NCBI RefSeq assembly: GCF_024741815.1
Contig: NZ_CP102951.1
Location: forward strand, 2,557,001-2,621,000
Origin: Pseudomonas sp. LS1212
GTDB lineage: Bacteria; Pseudomonadota; Gammaproteobacteria; Pseudomonadales; Pseudomonadaceae
DNA length: 64,000 bases
Direction: 5' to 3'
Shown: one piece after another, positions 7,890 to 15,558 of the stretch
Layout: each line of letters begins with the position of its first letter
Position numbering within the stretch: the first letter of the stretch is position 1
Made by a program: the position numbers and the translations under genes
The notes under the pieces: generated by a model
Seen by the model: the letters and a program-made list of their open reading frames with translations, nothing else
Database searches by the model: none
Told to the model about the DNA's origin: nothing

Positions 7890-7902
7890 CACTACCTCCA
7901 GC

Positions 7903-8215
7903 GTTCCCGCGTTCCCGTGCGTTCCCGCCTGTTCCGGGAACGCGCAAACCCTTGTGCAGCAAGGCCCCGTGGCACATTTTTTCACGCGTTCCGGGGGGGT
8001 ATCGCGTGCACATCCAAAAAAAACCTTTTTTAAAAATTGTCACCTTTGAAAAAATCCTCCACGCGTGGATGTACGGGAACATATATTTTTTTTACCATTC
8101 CAAGGCTCTAGCCTGTGGCTTTGCGCGTTCCGGGAACGCGCCGGAACAGCCTTGGCGAAAAAGCCCACCAGCCGCTCTAGCCCGTGGCTTCCAGCGTTCC
8201 CGACCGTTCCGGAAC
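7903..8215. repeat. Iteron array flanking an AT-rich tract: candidate replication origin
   Basis: Copies of GTTCC followed by CG or GG occur, on either strand, at 7903, 7911, 7921, 7931, 7988, 8074, 8127, 8141, 8196 and 8206. Several form perfect palindromes (GTTCCGGGAAC at 7931-7941 and 8127-8137; GTTCCGGAAC at 8206-8215). Between the two clusters, 8015-8095 is strongly A/T-rich with several A or T runs. The array directly follows the primase-helicase gene. Iterons around an AT-rich unwinding segment beside the initiator gene are the layout of SaPI and P4-type origins. It could instead be an operator array for the gene at 7584. Confidence 0.6.
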
Positions 8216-8226
8216 GCCCTATCGCC

Positions 8227-10875
8227 CTATTCAGACAGCCGCACCGCTGGAATGCCCTGATCTGCGGCCCTGTGTTCGATGGCCGTGGTGTCCGTGAGGT
8301 AGATCAAGGCTTCGACAAAGGTCTTGCTGTTCAACATCTTGGCGCGCCTTAGAAGCACCGAACGCGGCACCCAACCGGCCTTGAGGGCGTCATCTTCCGC
8401 AGTCCGCAGGGGCGTGAACTGGCCTTCCTTGAGAAAGCCCACCAGCATGGCGGCGTTGGCCTGTGTCTCACCGCAGTGCATGTAGTCCCCGACGAAGGCC
8501 AGAATCGTCGCATCGGAGGCCCGCACGAAGGCAGCCGCCCATGCCACGTGTTCCATCGTGATGACGGGGTAAACGTGGTTGTCGTAAACCGCCAACACTC
8601 CCGCGATCCGTTCAGCCTTCTCGTAGCTGCGCACATGCAGGGCCTTGGCGAAAGGCGAGCAGGTGGACAGGCCACGTTGATGGAACTCTTCCAGCAGGGC
8701 ATCGAGGGCCTGATCGGCCTCGTCGCTGATCGTGATCAAGGTTTCTTTTTTATCGGCGGCAAAGTCCCCCGCCACCGTCTCCATCCTGAGCATGGCGGTC
8801 TTGGCCACGTCGGGCATGTGGATCGGCTTCAGCGAGCGCCGGGGTTTAGGGTCGCTCCTGCTTTGCACGAACAAGTCCCGACCCAGCAGTCCATCCGCGA
8901 TGTTATCCAGTTTGAGGGCTTCCCCCAGCTTTTCCGGGGTGGCGAAGCCAAGCAAGGACACCGCTGGATGCTGGATGAGGCGCCCCTTCGCCCCGACTTT
9001 GGTGCGGGTCGGGTAGCTGCCGCTGGATGCCGAGAACAGCGACAGCAGGATCCCGGCCAGTTCAACCATCCACGGCTGTGCCCCTTTCCCGGTCATGTTG
9101 CAGAAGAAATGCGCGACCTCATCGATTGCAATCAGCAGACCCCGGTAGTCTTCGAGGAGTTCTTCCAGTCCCTGCCCTGACGCCATTCGCCCTTTGACTT
9201 CCGCACCGGCCTGCCCAGCCAGTGCCATGGCGGCCCTGAGTGGAATGTCCTTGCCCGCGCCGGTCACGGCAATGCCACAACCATAAAGGTTACAGCGCGC
9301 ACCGTTGGGCAGGGCGAAGTAGCCCCCACAGCCAGAGGCCATGGCAATGAGGGTCGCCAGTGTAGTCAGTTCGACCTGTGGCTTGTGGGCGCCCTCTAGC
9401 ACCGCATTGACGGCACCTTCCATCACACCCCGGAAGGGCATCGGGAATCGGATAGCGGGTGCTGGCTTCTTGCTGGATTTCACCGGGGTGTCGAAGCAGC
9501 CCTGATCATCGCGCGGGCCAGTCCAACTCTCGGCGTAGGCTTTCTTGACTTCCCGTTCTGCGAATTTCATCGCCTCTTCTTCGTTACGCCTTTTGCTGGT
9601 GCAGTAAGCCCATAAGCCCGGCGTATGCAGGACCGTGGTCAACACATCGGCCAATGCTGCCCCACCGTCAATCAACTTATTCAGCAGACCGTACATGACC
9701 TCGGAACGCTGGCCTTCCGGCAAGGTGCCCTCGACCAAAGCCTGCTGATCGGTTGACAGGCCGATCAGGGGGAGTGGACTGCCATTGGTGGCTATGGGGG
9801 TCGGCATGATCGTCTTGGCCGTGGCCTTGACCTTGGCCGTAGGCTTTGCCGTATCGACTTGTGACAGGAAGGCGAAGGCGTCCGGGCCGTAGGTCTTGTC
9901 GTTCTGTTCCAACAGGGCCGCAGGCACAACTACGCGGCCTTTCTTCAGTTTGCTTGCAGTAGGCAGGTTGAGGGTGCCGGGTAGCCGCATGATGCGGCAG
10001 ATGTCGTGGCAGTGGTCGCTGCCCAAGGCCAGCTCCAGCCGCTTGTTGATCGACTCCAGCTCGTCGGTGTTGCTGCCATCGTGTAGGATCGGCTCCTTCA
10101 GCCGGTAGAAGATCCCCAGACCATTGCCACTATCGACCACTTCGCTGGGCACGGGCAGACCCCCGTCTGCGATCAACTGCCGCGCCGTCAGCTTCCATGC
10201 CGCGTGTGCCTCTGGCGTCAACGCCTCCTTCGGCGGATCGTGATCGATGTGGTGATAACACAACGCGGCAATGTCGGCCTTACTAGCCTTCTTGCCAGGA
10301 TCACGGATCAACGGGTTCACGGCAAAATACAGGTTCGCCTTGCCGTTGTGCTGCTTGATGAATGGAAGCAGTTCGTCGATCTGGTCGGGATGCACAGCCT
10401 TCGCCGTGATGGGCCCGTCCGGCACGATGGCGACCAGTTGCACGTACCAGTCAGGTAGCCAGCCTTGGCGGTGCCCCTTCAGAAAGCCAAGCGGTTGCTC
10501 GGCAGGGCCGCCCGTACCTTCCAACTGCGGTTGATCTTGGGTCAGGCAACCCGGCGTACTAGTGGGCTCCCTCTCGGGGATCAGGGCCCGCACTTCACCC
10601 AGCCGCCGGTTAAACCCGGCATCGTCCTTGCCCTCAAGGTCGCACAGCTGCTTAAGCCCGAATTCCGTCAAGAGTGCTCGTGCTACGTCTCTGTCCGCGC
10701 GGATCAGTCTCTCAAAGCGCCAAACGGTGCGCAGCGAAATCTTCCTCGCACTCGCGGGGGTGCACTCGACCGGCGCTTGCCCGGTGTCGAGTTCGGTACT
10801 ACGATCAGGTTGTGCGTTTCCCTTGGCCCCCTGCGCCGGTTCATCCCCGGCCTCGGGGTTTTCTTTTGCGTCCAT
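8227..10875 (-). CDS. Primase-helicase replication protein of the element
   Basis: 882 residues. Residues 1-130 look partly disordered. At 140-310 there is a primase-polymerase-like domain: HHIDHDPP (Asp211, Asp213) as the metal-binding DxD, SGNGLGIFY (249-257) at the second motif, and DICRIMRLPGTLN (291-303), typical of RepB/D5-associated primases. The second half is an ATPase: Walker A-like VTGAGKD (Lys542) and Walker B LLIAIDE (Asp585-Glu586), of the DUF3987/helicase type. A single protein able to prime and unwind is what P4 alpha and PICI Pri-Rep proteins do. The usual His after SGxGL is Gly254 here. A GAGGGG box precedes the ATG, and alpA ends two bases upstream. Confidence 0.75.
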   Translation of the reverse strand: MDAKENPEAGDEPAQGAKGNAQPDRSTELDTGQAPVECTPASARKISLRTVWRFERLIRADRDVARALLTEFGLKQLCDLEGKDDAGFNRRLGEVRALIPEREPTSTPGCLTQDQPQLEGTGGPAEQPLGFLKGHRQGWLPDWYVQLVAIVPDGPITAKAVHPDQIDELLPFIKQHNGKANLYFAVNPLIRDPGKKASKADIAALCYHHIDHDPPKEALTPEAHAAWKLTARQLIADGGLPVPSEVVDSGNGLGIFYRLKEPILHDGSNTDELESINKRLELALGSDHCHDICRIMRLPGTLNLPTASKLKKGRVVVPAALLEQNDKTYGPDAFAFLSQVDTAKPTAKVKATAKTIMPTPIATNGSPLPLIGLSTDQQALVEGTLPEGQRSEVMYGLLNKLIDGGAALADVLTTVLHTPGLWAYCTSKRRNEEEAMKFAEREVKKAYAESWTGPRDDQGCFDTPVKSSKKPAPAIRFPMPFRGVMEGAVNAVLEGAHKPQVELTTLATLIAMASGCGGYFALPNGARCNLYGCGIAVTGAGKDIPLRAAMALAGQAGAEVKGRMASGQGLEELLEDYRGLLIAIDEVAHFFCNMTGKGAQPWMVELAGILLSLFSASSGSYPTRTKVGAKGRLIQHPAVSLLGFATPEKLGEALKLDNIADGLLGRDLFVQSRSDPKPRRSLKPIHMPDVAKTAMLRMETVAGDFAADKKETLITISDEADQALDALLEEFHQRGLSTCSPFAKALHVRSYEKAERIAGVLAVYDNHVYPVITMEHVAWAAAFVRASDATILAFVGDYMHCGETQANAAMLVGFLKEGQFTPLRTAEDDALKAGWVPRSVLLRRAKMLNSKTFVEALIYLTDTTAIEHRAADQGIPAVRLSE

Positions 10876-10877
10876 GG

Positions 10878-11174
10878 TTATGCCCCCTCACTCAGCAGGG
10901 CACGCTTGGCTGCCTTGGCGGCAACGGCTTTTGCGGCATTGGCGTCCTGTTCGGTCCTGACGTAGCAGGCAGCGAGAACGGCGCGAATGTCGGCCACCCG
11001 CCAGCCGACCGAACGCGGGGCGATTTGCAGGGCTTTAGGGTAGATGCCGTCCTTGATCCCGTTCCACCATGAGGCGCGGGAGATGCCGACAAGGGCAATG
11101 ACGACGGGCAGGCGGACGATTGCCGAATTAGGCAGGTCGTCGAAGTTCTTGATGGGATCGAAAGCAGTAGCCAC
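10878..11174 (-). CDS. alpA: AlpA-family transcriptional regulator
   Basis: 98 residues. The core VRLPVVIALVGISRASWWNG and the following helix with YPKALQIAPRSVGWRVADI match the winged helix of AlpA/CP4-57 regulators (VGISRSTWWRG... and GWR...DI). The Ala/Lys-rich tail is an addition. GTG start, supported by AGGAGGAG seven bases upstream. It is the first gene of the replication operon, with the primase-helicase starting two bases after its stop. In P4-like and PICI elements AlpA activates or de-represses element genes. A TTGACC/TATAAA promoter lies upstream. Confidence 0.85.
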   Translation of the reverse strand: MATAFDPIKNFDDLPNSAIVRLPVVIALVGISRASWWNGIKDGIYPKALQIAPRSVGWRVADIRAVLAACYVRTEQDANAAKAVAAKAAKRALLSEGA

Positions 11175-11308
11175 GACGGCACTCCTCCTGATTTAAGGGA
11201 AAGAATGCCTGTCTCCAGAAACTGCCTGTCACAGCTGACGCCACAGACGTGGATCGGCTTTTAACAAACCCCGGATGGGGAGGATGCCGTACCAATTACT
11301 TGAATGAA

Positions 11309-11337
11309 TTTATAGTCCCTTGGATTTTGCTGGTCAA
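11309..11337 (-). promoter_or_regulatory. Sigma-70 promoter for alpA and the primase-helicase
   Basis: On the minus strand TTGACC (11332-11337) and TATAAA (11309-11314) are separated by exactly 17 bases, 135 bases before the GTG of alpA. The -35 box overlaps the stop codon of the integrase gene, so the integrase operon and the replication operon abut. Confidence 0.7.
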
Positions 11338-12548
11338 GGGTGGCACTCACGTGCTACAAGCAAACCGCACACGTAGTCGGCCCAGTGGTTCATCAGGCGT
11401 CGTCTTTCGGGCAGATAGCGGGCCTTGTTGTAGACGCCTCTTACGCCACCAGCGATGTGAGCCAACTGCGCTTCGATGGCATCGGCATCGAACATCTGCT
11501 GATCACCCTCGCGGGCTTCATTCAGGTAGGTCGAAGCAATGTGCCGGAATCCGTGTACCGTTTGTTTACCGCCGTAACCTAAAAACTTCAGCGCATTTAA
11601 TAGCGAATTACTGGAAATACCTTTTTGCTTTCCGCGCCCTGGCAGAATGAATTTGCTGGTGGGATGCATGGCTTTCAATTCATGCAAAATGTCCACCACT
11701 GGCGGACTCAGTGGCACCAATAGCGGCTTGTCTTTTTTCATCCTTTCACTGGGGATTTCCCACAACAGATTTTTAAAATCGAATTCGCTCCATTCGGCCT
11801 GGAGCAATTCGTTTGCCCTTGTGAAAACCAATATGACCAATTGCAACGCCAACCGGGTTTCGCGGAACTTGTACGTAGCGATTTTCTTGACCAGTTCGGG
11901 AAATTCTTTCTGGCTGACATGCGCCCGGTTTTTCGTTTTGGGGATCTTCAATGCCCCTTCGCGGCCTACGGCCACGTTGTGCACCAGCCTCCCGTTGTTG
12001 ATGGCGAAGTCGAGAATGGCGCGGATGCTACCCAATAGCCGAAAGGCGAATGCGGTAGCCCCCGTGGCCTGGACCTTTTTGAGTACGGTGATAATGTCCG
12101 GCGCCTCGATTGCTGTGACCGGCATCGTGCCCAGGAGGGGGAAGGCATGGGTCTCCAAGGCGCTCCAGACGTTGCGGGCATACTTGGTGGACCATAGGTG
12201 TGCCCGGCTCTCGTACCATTCCTTGGCGAAGGCTGAGAAGGTATCAGCCTTGGCCTGCCTGTCATCGCGGACCTGCTGTTGCTTCACCAAGGACGGGTCC
12301 TTGCCCGCCTTCAATGTCTCGCGCATGCCATCGGCTTTCTTGCGGGCTTGGGCAAGGCTGGTGGCCGGATAGGCACCGAGGCCCAACAGCTTTTCCTTGC
12401 CGTCGATGTAGTACCTGAACCGCCAGTACTTGGCGCCGGTAGCAAAGACCCACAGGTATACGCCATCGCCGTCGCTGAGCTTGAGGATCTTCTGCCCGTC
12501 AGGGCAGGTAGCGTTCCGGCATTTCACATCAGTCAGCTTCGTGGTCAT
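11334..12548 (-). CDS. int: P4-type tyrosine site-specific integrase
   Basis: 404 residues from the ATG at 12548 (AAGGG box upstream; a GTG at 12590 is in frame but has no ribosome-binding site). Residues 1-85 form the N-terminal arm-binding DUF4102 domain (YYIDGKEKLLGLGAYP), 100-190 the core-binding domain. The catalytic domain has Arg244 (FTRANELL), His332/Arg335 (HGFRH), His364 and the nucleophile Tyr373 (VRGVYNKARYL). It catalyses integration and excision of the element. The start region carries repeated TACCAC-type motifs (12565-12610), so it is probably autoregulated. P4-type integrases normally use tRNA targets, but no tRNA is visible at either end. Confidence 0.93.
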   Translation of the reverse strand: MTTKLTDVKCRNATCPDGQKILKLSDGDGVYLWVFATGAKYWRFRYYIDGKEKLLGLGAYPATSLAQARKKADGMRETLKAGKDPSLVKQQQVRDDRQAKADTFSAFAKEWYESRAHLWSTKYARNVWSALETHAFPLLGTMPVTAIEAPDIITVLKKVQATGATAFAFRLLGSIRAILDFAINNGRLVHNVAVGREGALKIPKTKNRAHVSQKEFPELVKKIATYKFRETRLALQLVILVFTRANELLQAEWSEFDFKNLLWEIPSERMKKDKPLLVPLSPPVVDILHELKAMHPTSKFILPGRGKQKGISSNSLLNALKFLGYGGKQTVHGFRHIASTYLNEAREGDQQMFDADAIEAQLAHIAGGVRGVYNKARYLPERRRLMNHWADYVCGLLVARECHP

Positions 12549-12564
12549 GGCGGCAGCCCTTTCT

Positions 12565-12610
12565 GTGGTATCTGCCTCAATTAATACCACGGTCGCCTGT
12601 GAGATACCAC
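12565..12610. promoter_or_regulatory. Inverted repeats upstream of int: candidate integrase or regulator sites
   Basis: GTGGTATCT (12565-12573) and AGATACCAC (12602-12610) form a perfect 9-bp inverted repeat. A third partial copy, ATACCAC, lies between them (12584-12590). The motif recurs as AGATACCA at 1820-1827 near the left end. Position directly before int suits arm-type binding sites or autoregulation. Confidence 0.5.
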
Positions 12611-12644
12611 TAGATTCAACTGGATTACCCTAGACACTAAAAAG

Positions 12645-12677
12645 GGCTGTAACCCAGCAGCGGCAAGGGTTGCAGCC
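12645..12677. repeat. Imperfect inverted repeat at the element's right edge
   Basis: GGCTGTAACCC (12645-12655) and GGGTTGCAGCC (12667-12677) are complementary with a single mismatch and an 11-base centre. The hairpin sits between int and the damaged hydrolase. It could be a recombination core site or a terminator stem, and no T-tract follows. Confidence 0.35.
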
Positions 12678-12770
12678 GTCTAGCTCAAGCGTTCATGGGC
12701 TACTTCGACTGTCGTTAATGCAGCCAACTTCAATGGCCAAAAGCCAACGATTGATCCGGCCGACACGGCC

Positions 12771-13391
12771 ATGTTGCTGATCGACCATCAAAGTGGCTTG
12801 TTCCAGATCGTGAAGGATATTGAGGTCCCGCAACTTCGAGCGAATGCAATTGCCCTGGCCAAGGCCGCCAGGCTGTTGAACATCCCTGTCATTACCACCG
12901 CCTCCGTACCGCAGGGCCCGAATGGCCCGTTGATTCCCGAGATCCAGGAAGCCGCGCCGCATGCGCAGTACGTTGCCCGTCGCGGTGAAATCAATGCCTG
13001 GGACAACCCCGAATTTGTCGCGGCCGTAGAAGCCACCGGCAAGAAAACCCTGGTGATCGCCGGCACCTTGACCAGCGTCTGCCTGGCATTCCCCTCCATC
13101 AGTGCAGTGCACGCCGGCTACAAGGTGTTCGCCGTGGTCGATGCCAGCGGCAACCATTCGAAACTGGCCACTGAGCTGACCATTGCGCGCCTGGCGCAGG
13201 CTGGCGCGGTGCCGATCGACATCATGGCGACCCTCTCGGAACTGCAAGGTTCGTGGAACCGGCCAGATGCGCAGGAGTGGGCTAAGGTCTATACCCAGGC
13301 CATGCCTCACTACCAGTTGCTCATCGAAAGTTACATCAAGGCTCAGGAGGTCGCGAACAACCACGAAGAGCTTGATTCGCAACGTAAATAA
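12771..13391 (+). CDS. Isochorismatase-like hydrolase with damaged 5' end
   Basis: A YcaC-group hydrolase closely similar to the gene at 896: LLIDHQSGLFQIV (Asp), YVARRGEINAW, SVCLAFPSIS (nucleophile Cys) and the same ending LDSQRK. The reading frame is open and clearly homologous upstream of 12771 (NFNGQKPTIDP..., about 12720-12770) but has no usable start codon in that frame. ATG at 12695 would start a matching MATSTVVNAANF protein if one G of the GGG at 12697-12699 were absent. The likely original start is thus out of frame by one base, and only the weak internal ATG at 12771 remains. Expression of a working enzyme is doubtful. Confidence 0.7.
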   Translation: MLLIDHQSGLFQIVKDIEVPQLRANAIALAKAARLLNIPVITTASVPQGPNGPLIPEIQEAAPHAQYVARRGEINAWDNPEFVAAVEATGKKTLVIAGTLTSVCLAFPSISAVHAGYKVFAVVDASGNHSKLATELTIARLAQAGAVPIDIMATLSELQGSWNRPDAQEWAKVYTQAMPHYQLLIESYIKAQEVANNHEELDSQRK

Positions 13392-13466
13392 GCGCTGTCC
13401 AACCGGGTGAAACCGATCCGTTTCGATGGGCGCCAGACGGTTCCCATGACCTAAAGGAGAATGAAA

Positions 13467-14093
13467 ATGTCCACAGCCTACAAACGTCTCGACAAGGATC
13501 AAGCGGCCGTATTGTTGGTCGATCACCAGACCGGCCTGCTGTCGCTGGTTCGCGATATCGAGCCGGACAAGTTCAAGAACAACGTGTTGGCATTGGCCGA
13601 CCTTGCCAAGTACTTCAAGCTGCCGACCATTCTGACCACCAGTTTCGAGAACGGCCCGAACGGTCCGCTGGTACCGGAGTTGAAGGCACAGTTCCCTGAT
13701 GCGCCGTACATCGCCCGGCCGGGCCAGATCAATGCCTGGGATAACGAAGATTTCGTCAAGGCGATCAAGGCGACCGGCAAGAAACAATTGATCATCGCGG
13801 GCGTCGTCACCGAGGTGTGCGTGGCGTTCCCGGCGCTGTCGGCGATCGAGGCGGGCTACGACGTATTCGTGGTGACCGACGCCTCGGGCACCTTCAATGA
13901 AATCACCCGGCATTCGGCCTGGAACCGCATGTCCGAAGCCGGTGCACAGCTGATGACCTGGTTCGGCCTGGCCTGCGAACTGCATCGCGACTGGCGCAAC
14001 GATGTGGAAGGGTTGGGCACGCTGTTCTCCAACCACATTCCGGATTACCGCAACCTGATCACCAGCTACAGCACACTGACCGCAGGCAAGTAA
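13467..14093 (+). CDS. ycaC: YcaC-type isochorismatase-family hydrolase
   Basis: 208 residues, the length of E. coli and P. aeruginosa YcaC. The ATG at 13467 is chosen because GGAG lies seven bases before it; the ATG at 13461 is too close. Asp19 (LLVDHQTGL), Arg84 (YIARPGQINAW, where other family members may have Lys) and Cys118 (VTEVCVAFPALS) mark the active site. The whole sequence follows the YcaC pattern, ending SNHIPDYRNLITSY. Natural substrate unknown. It stands between a damaged paralogue and an osmC-like gene, in a set with pirin that may be induced together by stress or electrophiles. Confidence 0.92.
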   Translation: MSTAYKRLDKDQAAVLLVDHQTGLLSLVRDIEPDKFKNNVLALADLAKYFKLPTILTTSFENGPNGPLVPELKAQFPDAPYIARPGQINAWDNEDFVKAIKATGKKQLIIAGVVTEVCVAFPALSAIEAGYDVFVVTDASGTFNEITRHSAWNRMSEAGAQLMTWFGLACELHRDWRNDVEGLGTLFSNHIPDYRNLITSYSTLTAGK

Positions 14094-14148
14094 AACGCTC
14101 GTCAGGGGCTGGTCGGTTGATCAGCCTTTGACGCAAAGGAGTGAGTTC

Positions 14149-14553
14149 ATGAGTGGGTCCATTGTTCGAGCGGTACAGGACGGCATCCCTTATCAAGTGG
14201 AGCTGAGCGATGGCGTGCATCAATGGCTGGCAGACGAAAGTGCTCAATTGGGCGGCAAGGATTCGGGCCCCAATCCTCATCAACTGTTGTTGTCGGCGCT
14301 CGGCGCCTGCACTGCCATCACCTTGGCCATGTATGCCCAGCGCAAGGAAATCCCGCTCAAGGGCATCGATGTACAATTGAGTATCCTCAAGGAAGAAGGG
14401 CGACCTGAAGTCCATACCGAGATATCGCGCTCGATTACCTTGAACGGGGACCTCGACGACAAGCAGCGCCAGCGTTTGCTGGAGGTCGCCAACGTCTGCC
14501 CGCTGCACAAGCTGCTGAGCGGGACTATCCGGATCGACAGCCAACTGACCTGA
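14149..14553 (+). CDS. OsmC/Ohr-family peroxiredoxin-like protein
   Basis: 134 residues. Two redox Cys lie in the expected contexts: LGACTAITLAMYAQRK, and ANVCPLHKLLSGT near the C-terminus. OsmC-family proteins reduce organic hydroperoxides with a Cys pair in the cytoplasm. GGAG lies seven bases before the ATG. The pirin gene starts 12 bases after the stop, so the two are probably co-transcribed. Subtype (OsmC, Ohr or YhfA-like) cannot be settled by eye, but the short length and the NVCPLHKLL motif favour the YhfA-like branch. Confidence 0.85.
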   Translation: MSGSIVRAVQDGIPYQVELSDGVHQWLADESAQLGGKDSGPNPHQLLLSALGACTAITLAMYAQRKEIPLKGIDVQLSILKEEGRPEVHTEISRSITLNGDLDDKQRQRLLEVANVCPLHKLLSGTIRIDSQLT

Positions 14554-14564
14554 AAGAACAGACC

Positions 14565-15515
14565 ATGAGCAATCAAGAAACCCACTGCCATTTGTCGACC
14601 TCTTCGGACTGTCCGATAGAGGAGGGACTGCGTGTCATACAACGGGTGACCGCGCGTACGGCCGAGGTCGGTGGCGGCATTCCCGTCAGCCGGGTGATGC
14701 CGTCGCGGCAGCGTCGCAAGATTGGAGCCTGGTGTTTTCTCGATCATGCCGGCCCCGCGGTTTTTCAAAGTCGGGGTGGCCTGCGTGTGGGGCCGCACCC
14801 GCATATCGGCTTGCAGACCTTCACCTGGATGATCGAAGGCCAGGTGCTGCACCGTGACAGCCTGGGCAACGTCCAGGTGATCCGGCCAGGGCAGGTCAAT
14901 CTCATGACCGCCGGGCGGGGCATCACCCATACCGAAGAATCCCTGCTCGACGAACATCATTTGCACGCGGCGCAGTTGTGGATTGCCTTGCCCGAATCGG
15001 ACAAGCATTGCACGCCGGCCTTCGATCATTATCCCGACCTGCCGGTATGGTCCCAGGACGGGCTGCAGATCACGCTGCTGGCCGGCAGCTTTGCCGGAAG
15101 AACGGCACCGACCCGGCTCTTTTCAGCGCTGGTGGGACTCGACCTGGCCAGCCAGGGCGCCGTCGATACCGGGCTCATTCTCGATCCGGCCTTCGAATAC
15201 GGCGTGCTGATACTCGAAGGTGCCGTGGAGGTGAACGGGCAAACCTTTACCAGCGACGAACTGGCCTACCTGGGCCGCGGCCTGCACGATGTCCAGCTGC
15301 AAACATCCGGGGCTTGCCGGGCGCTGCTGCTGCTGGGCGGCGAGCCTTTTGCCGAGGAAATCCTGATGTGGTGGAACTTCGTCGGCCATGACAAGCGGGA
15401 AATGGCTGAGGCGCTGCAGGACTGGAACAACCGCAACCTCGACCGTTTTGGCGATGTGGCCGGTTACGACGGGCCTCGACTGGTCGCTCCGGAACTGCCC
15501 TGGAGACAGGTGTAA
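14565..15515 (+). CDS. Pirin family protein
   Basis: 316 residues, a bicupin. Metal ligands of the N-terminal cupin are visible in GPHPHIGLQTFTWMIEG, followed by GRGITHTEES. The C-terminal cupin ends with EEILMWWNFVGHDKREM, typical of the larger bacterial pirins. Bacterial pirins are iron- or quercetinase-like proteins of varied or unknown function. The gene follows osmC closely, and the TetR gene is convergent with it. This is a different pirin subtype from the remnant at 1655 and from the gene at 55394. Confidence 0.9.
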   Translation: MSNQETHCHLSTSSDCPIEEGLRVIQRVTARTAEVGGGIPVSRVMPSRQRRKIGAWCFLDHAGPAVFQSRGGLRVGPHPHIGLQTFTWMIEGQVLHRDSLGNVQVIRPGQVNLMTAGRGITHTEESLLDEHHLHAAQLWIALPESDKHCTPAFDHYPDLPVWSQDGLQITLLAGSFAGRTAPTRLFSALVGLDLASQGAVDTGLILDPAFEYGVLILEGAVEVNGQTFTSDELAYLGRGLHDVQLQTSGACRALLLLGGEPFAEEILMWWNFVGHDKREMAEALQDWNNRNLDRFGDVAGYDGPRLVAPELPWRQV

Positions 15516-15558
15516 GTCGTCGATTTTTTGCTGCTCATTGCCGCAGCGGCGGCGTCGA

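Larger units (their letters stand above)
1745..12610. mobile_element. Integrated phage-satellite-like element (P4/PICI-like gene plan)
   Basis: Between a pirin remnant and a 5'-damaged hydrolase gene lies a block of at least 14 genes, nearly all on the minus strand. It contains a P4-type integrase at the right end, an AlpA-type regulator, a primase-helicase, an iteron/AT-rich intergenic region, and a run of overlapping small genes ending in TerS-like, decoration-like and scaffold-like proteins. There is no large terminase, portal, major capsid, tail or lysis gene. That set matches satellites such as P4 and the phage-inducible chromosomal islands, which replicate themselves and borrow a helper's particle. 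Exact ends are not resolved: left end about 1745-1830, right end about 12610-12700. No tRNA target is seen. Confidence 0.7.

Noticed and set aside
7903..8215. Possible CRISPR array
   Set aside because: Units are short (7-11 bases), irregularly spaced and in both orientations, with no spacers of constant length.
1577..12700. tRNA gene as integrase target
   Set aside because: No cloverleaf or T-arm consensus could be found at either end of the element.
12693..14036. 447-codon minus-strand frame opposite the two hydrolases
   Set aside because: Antisense shadow of genes with visible catalytic motifs; no start signal.
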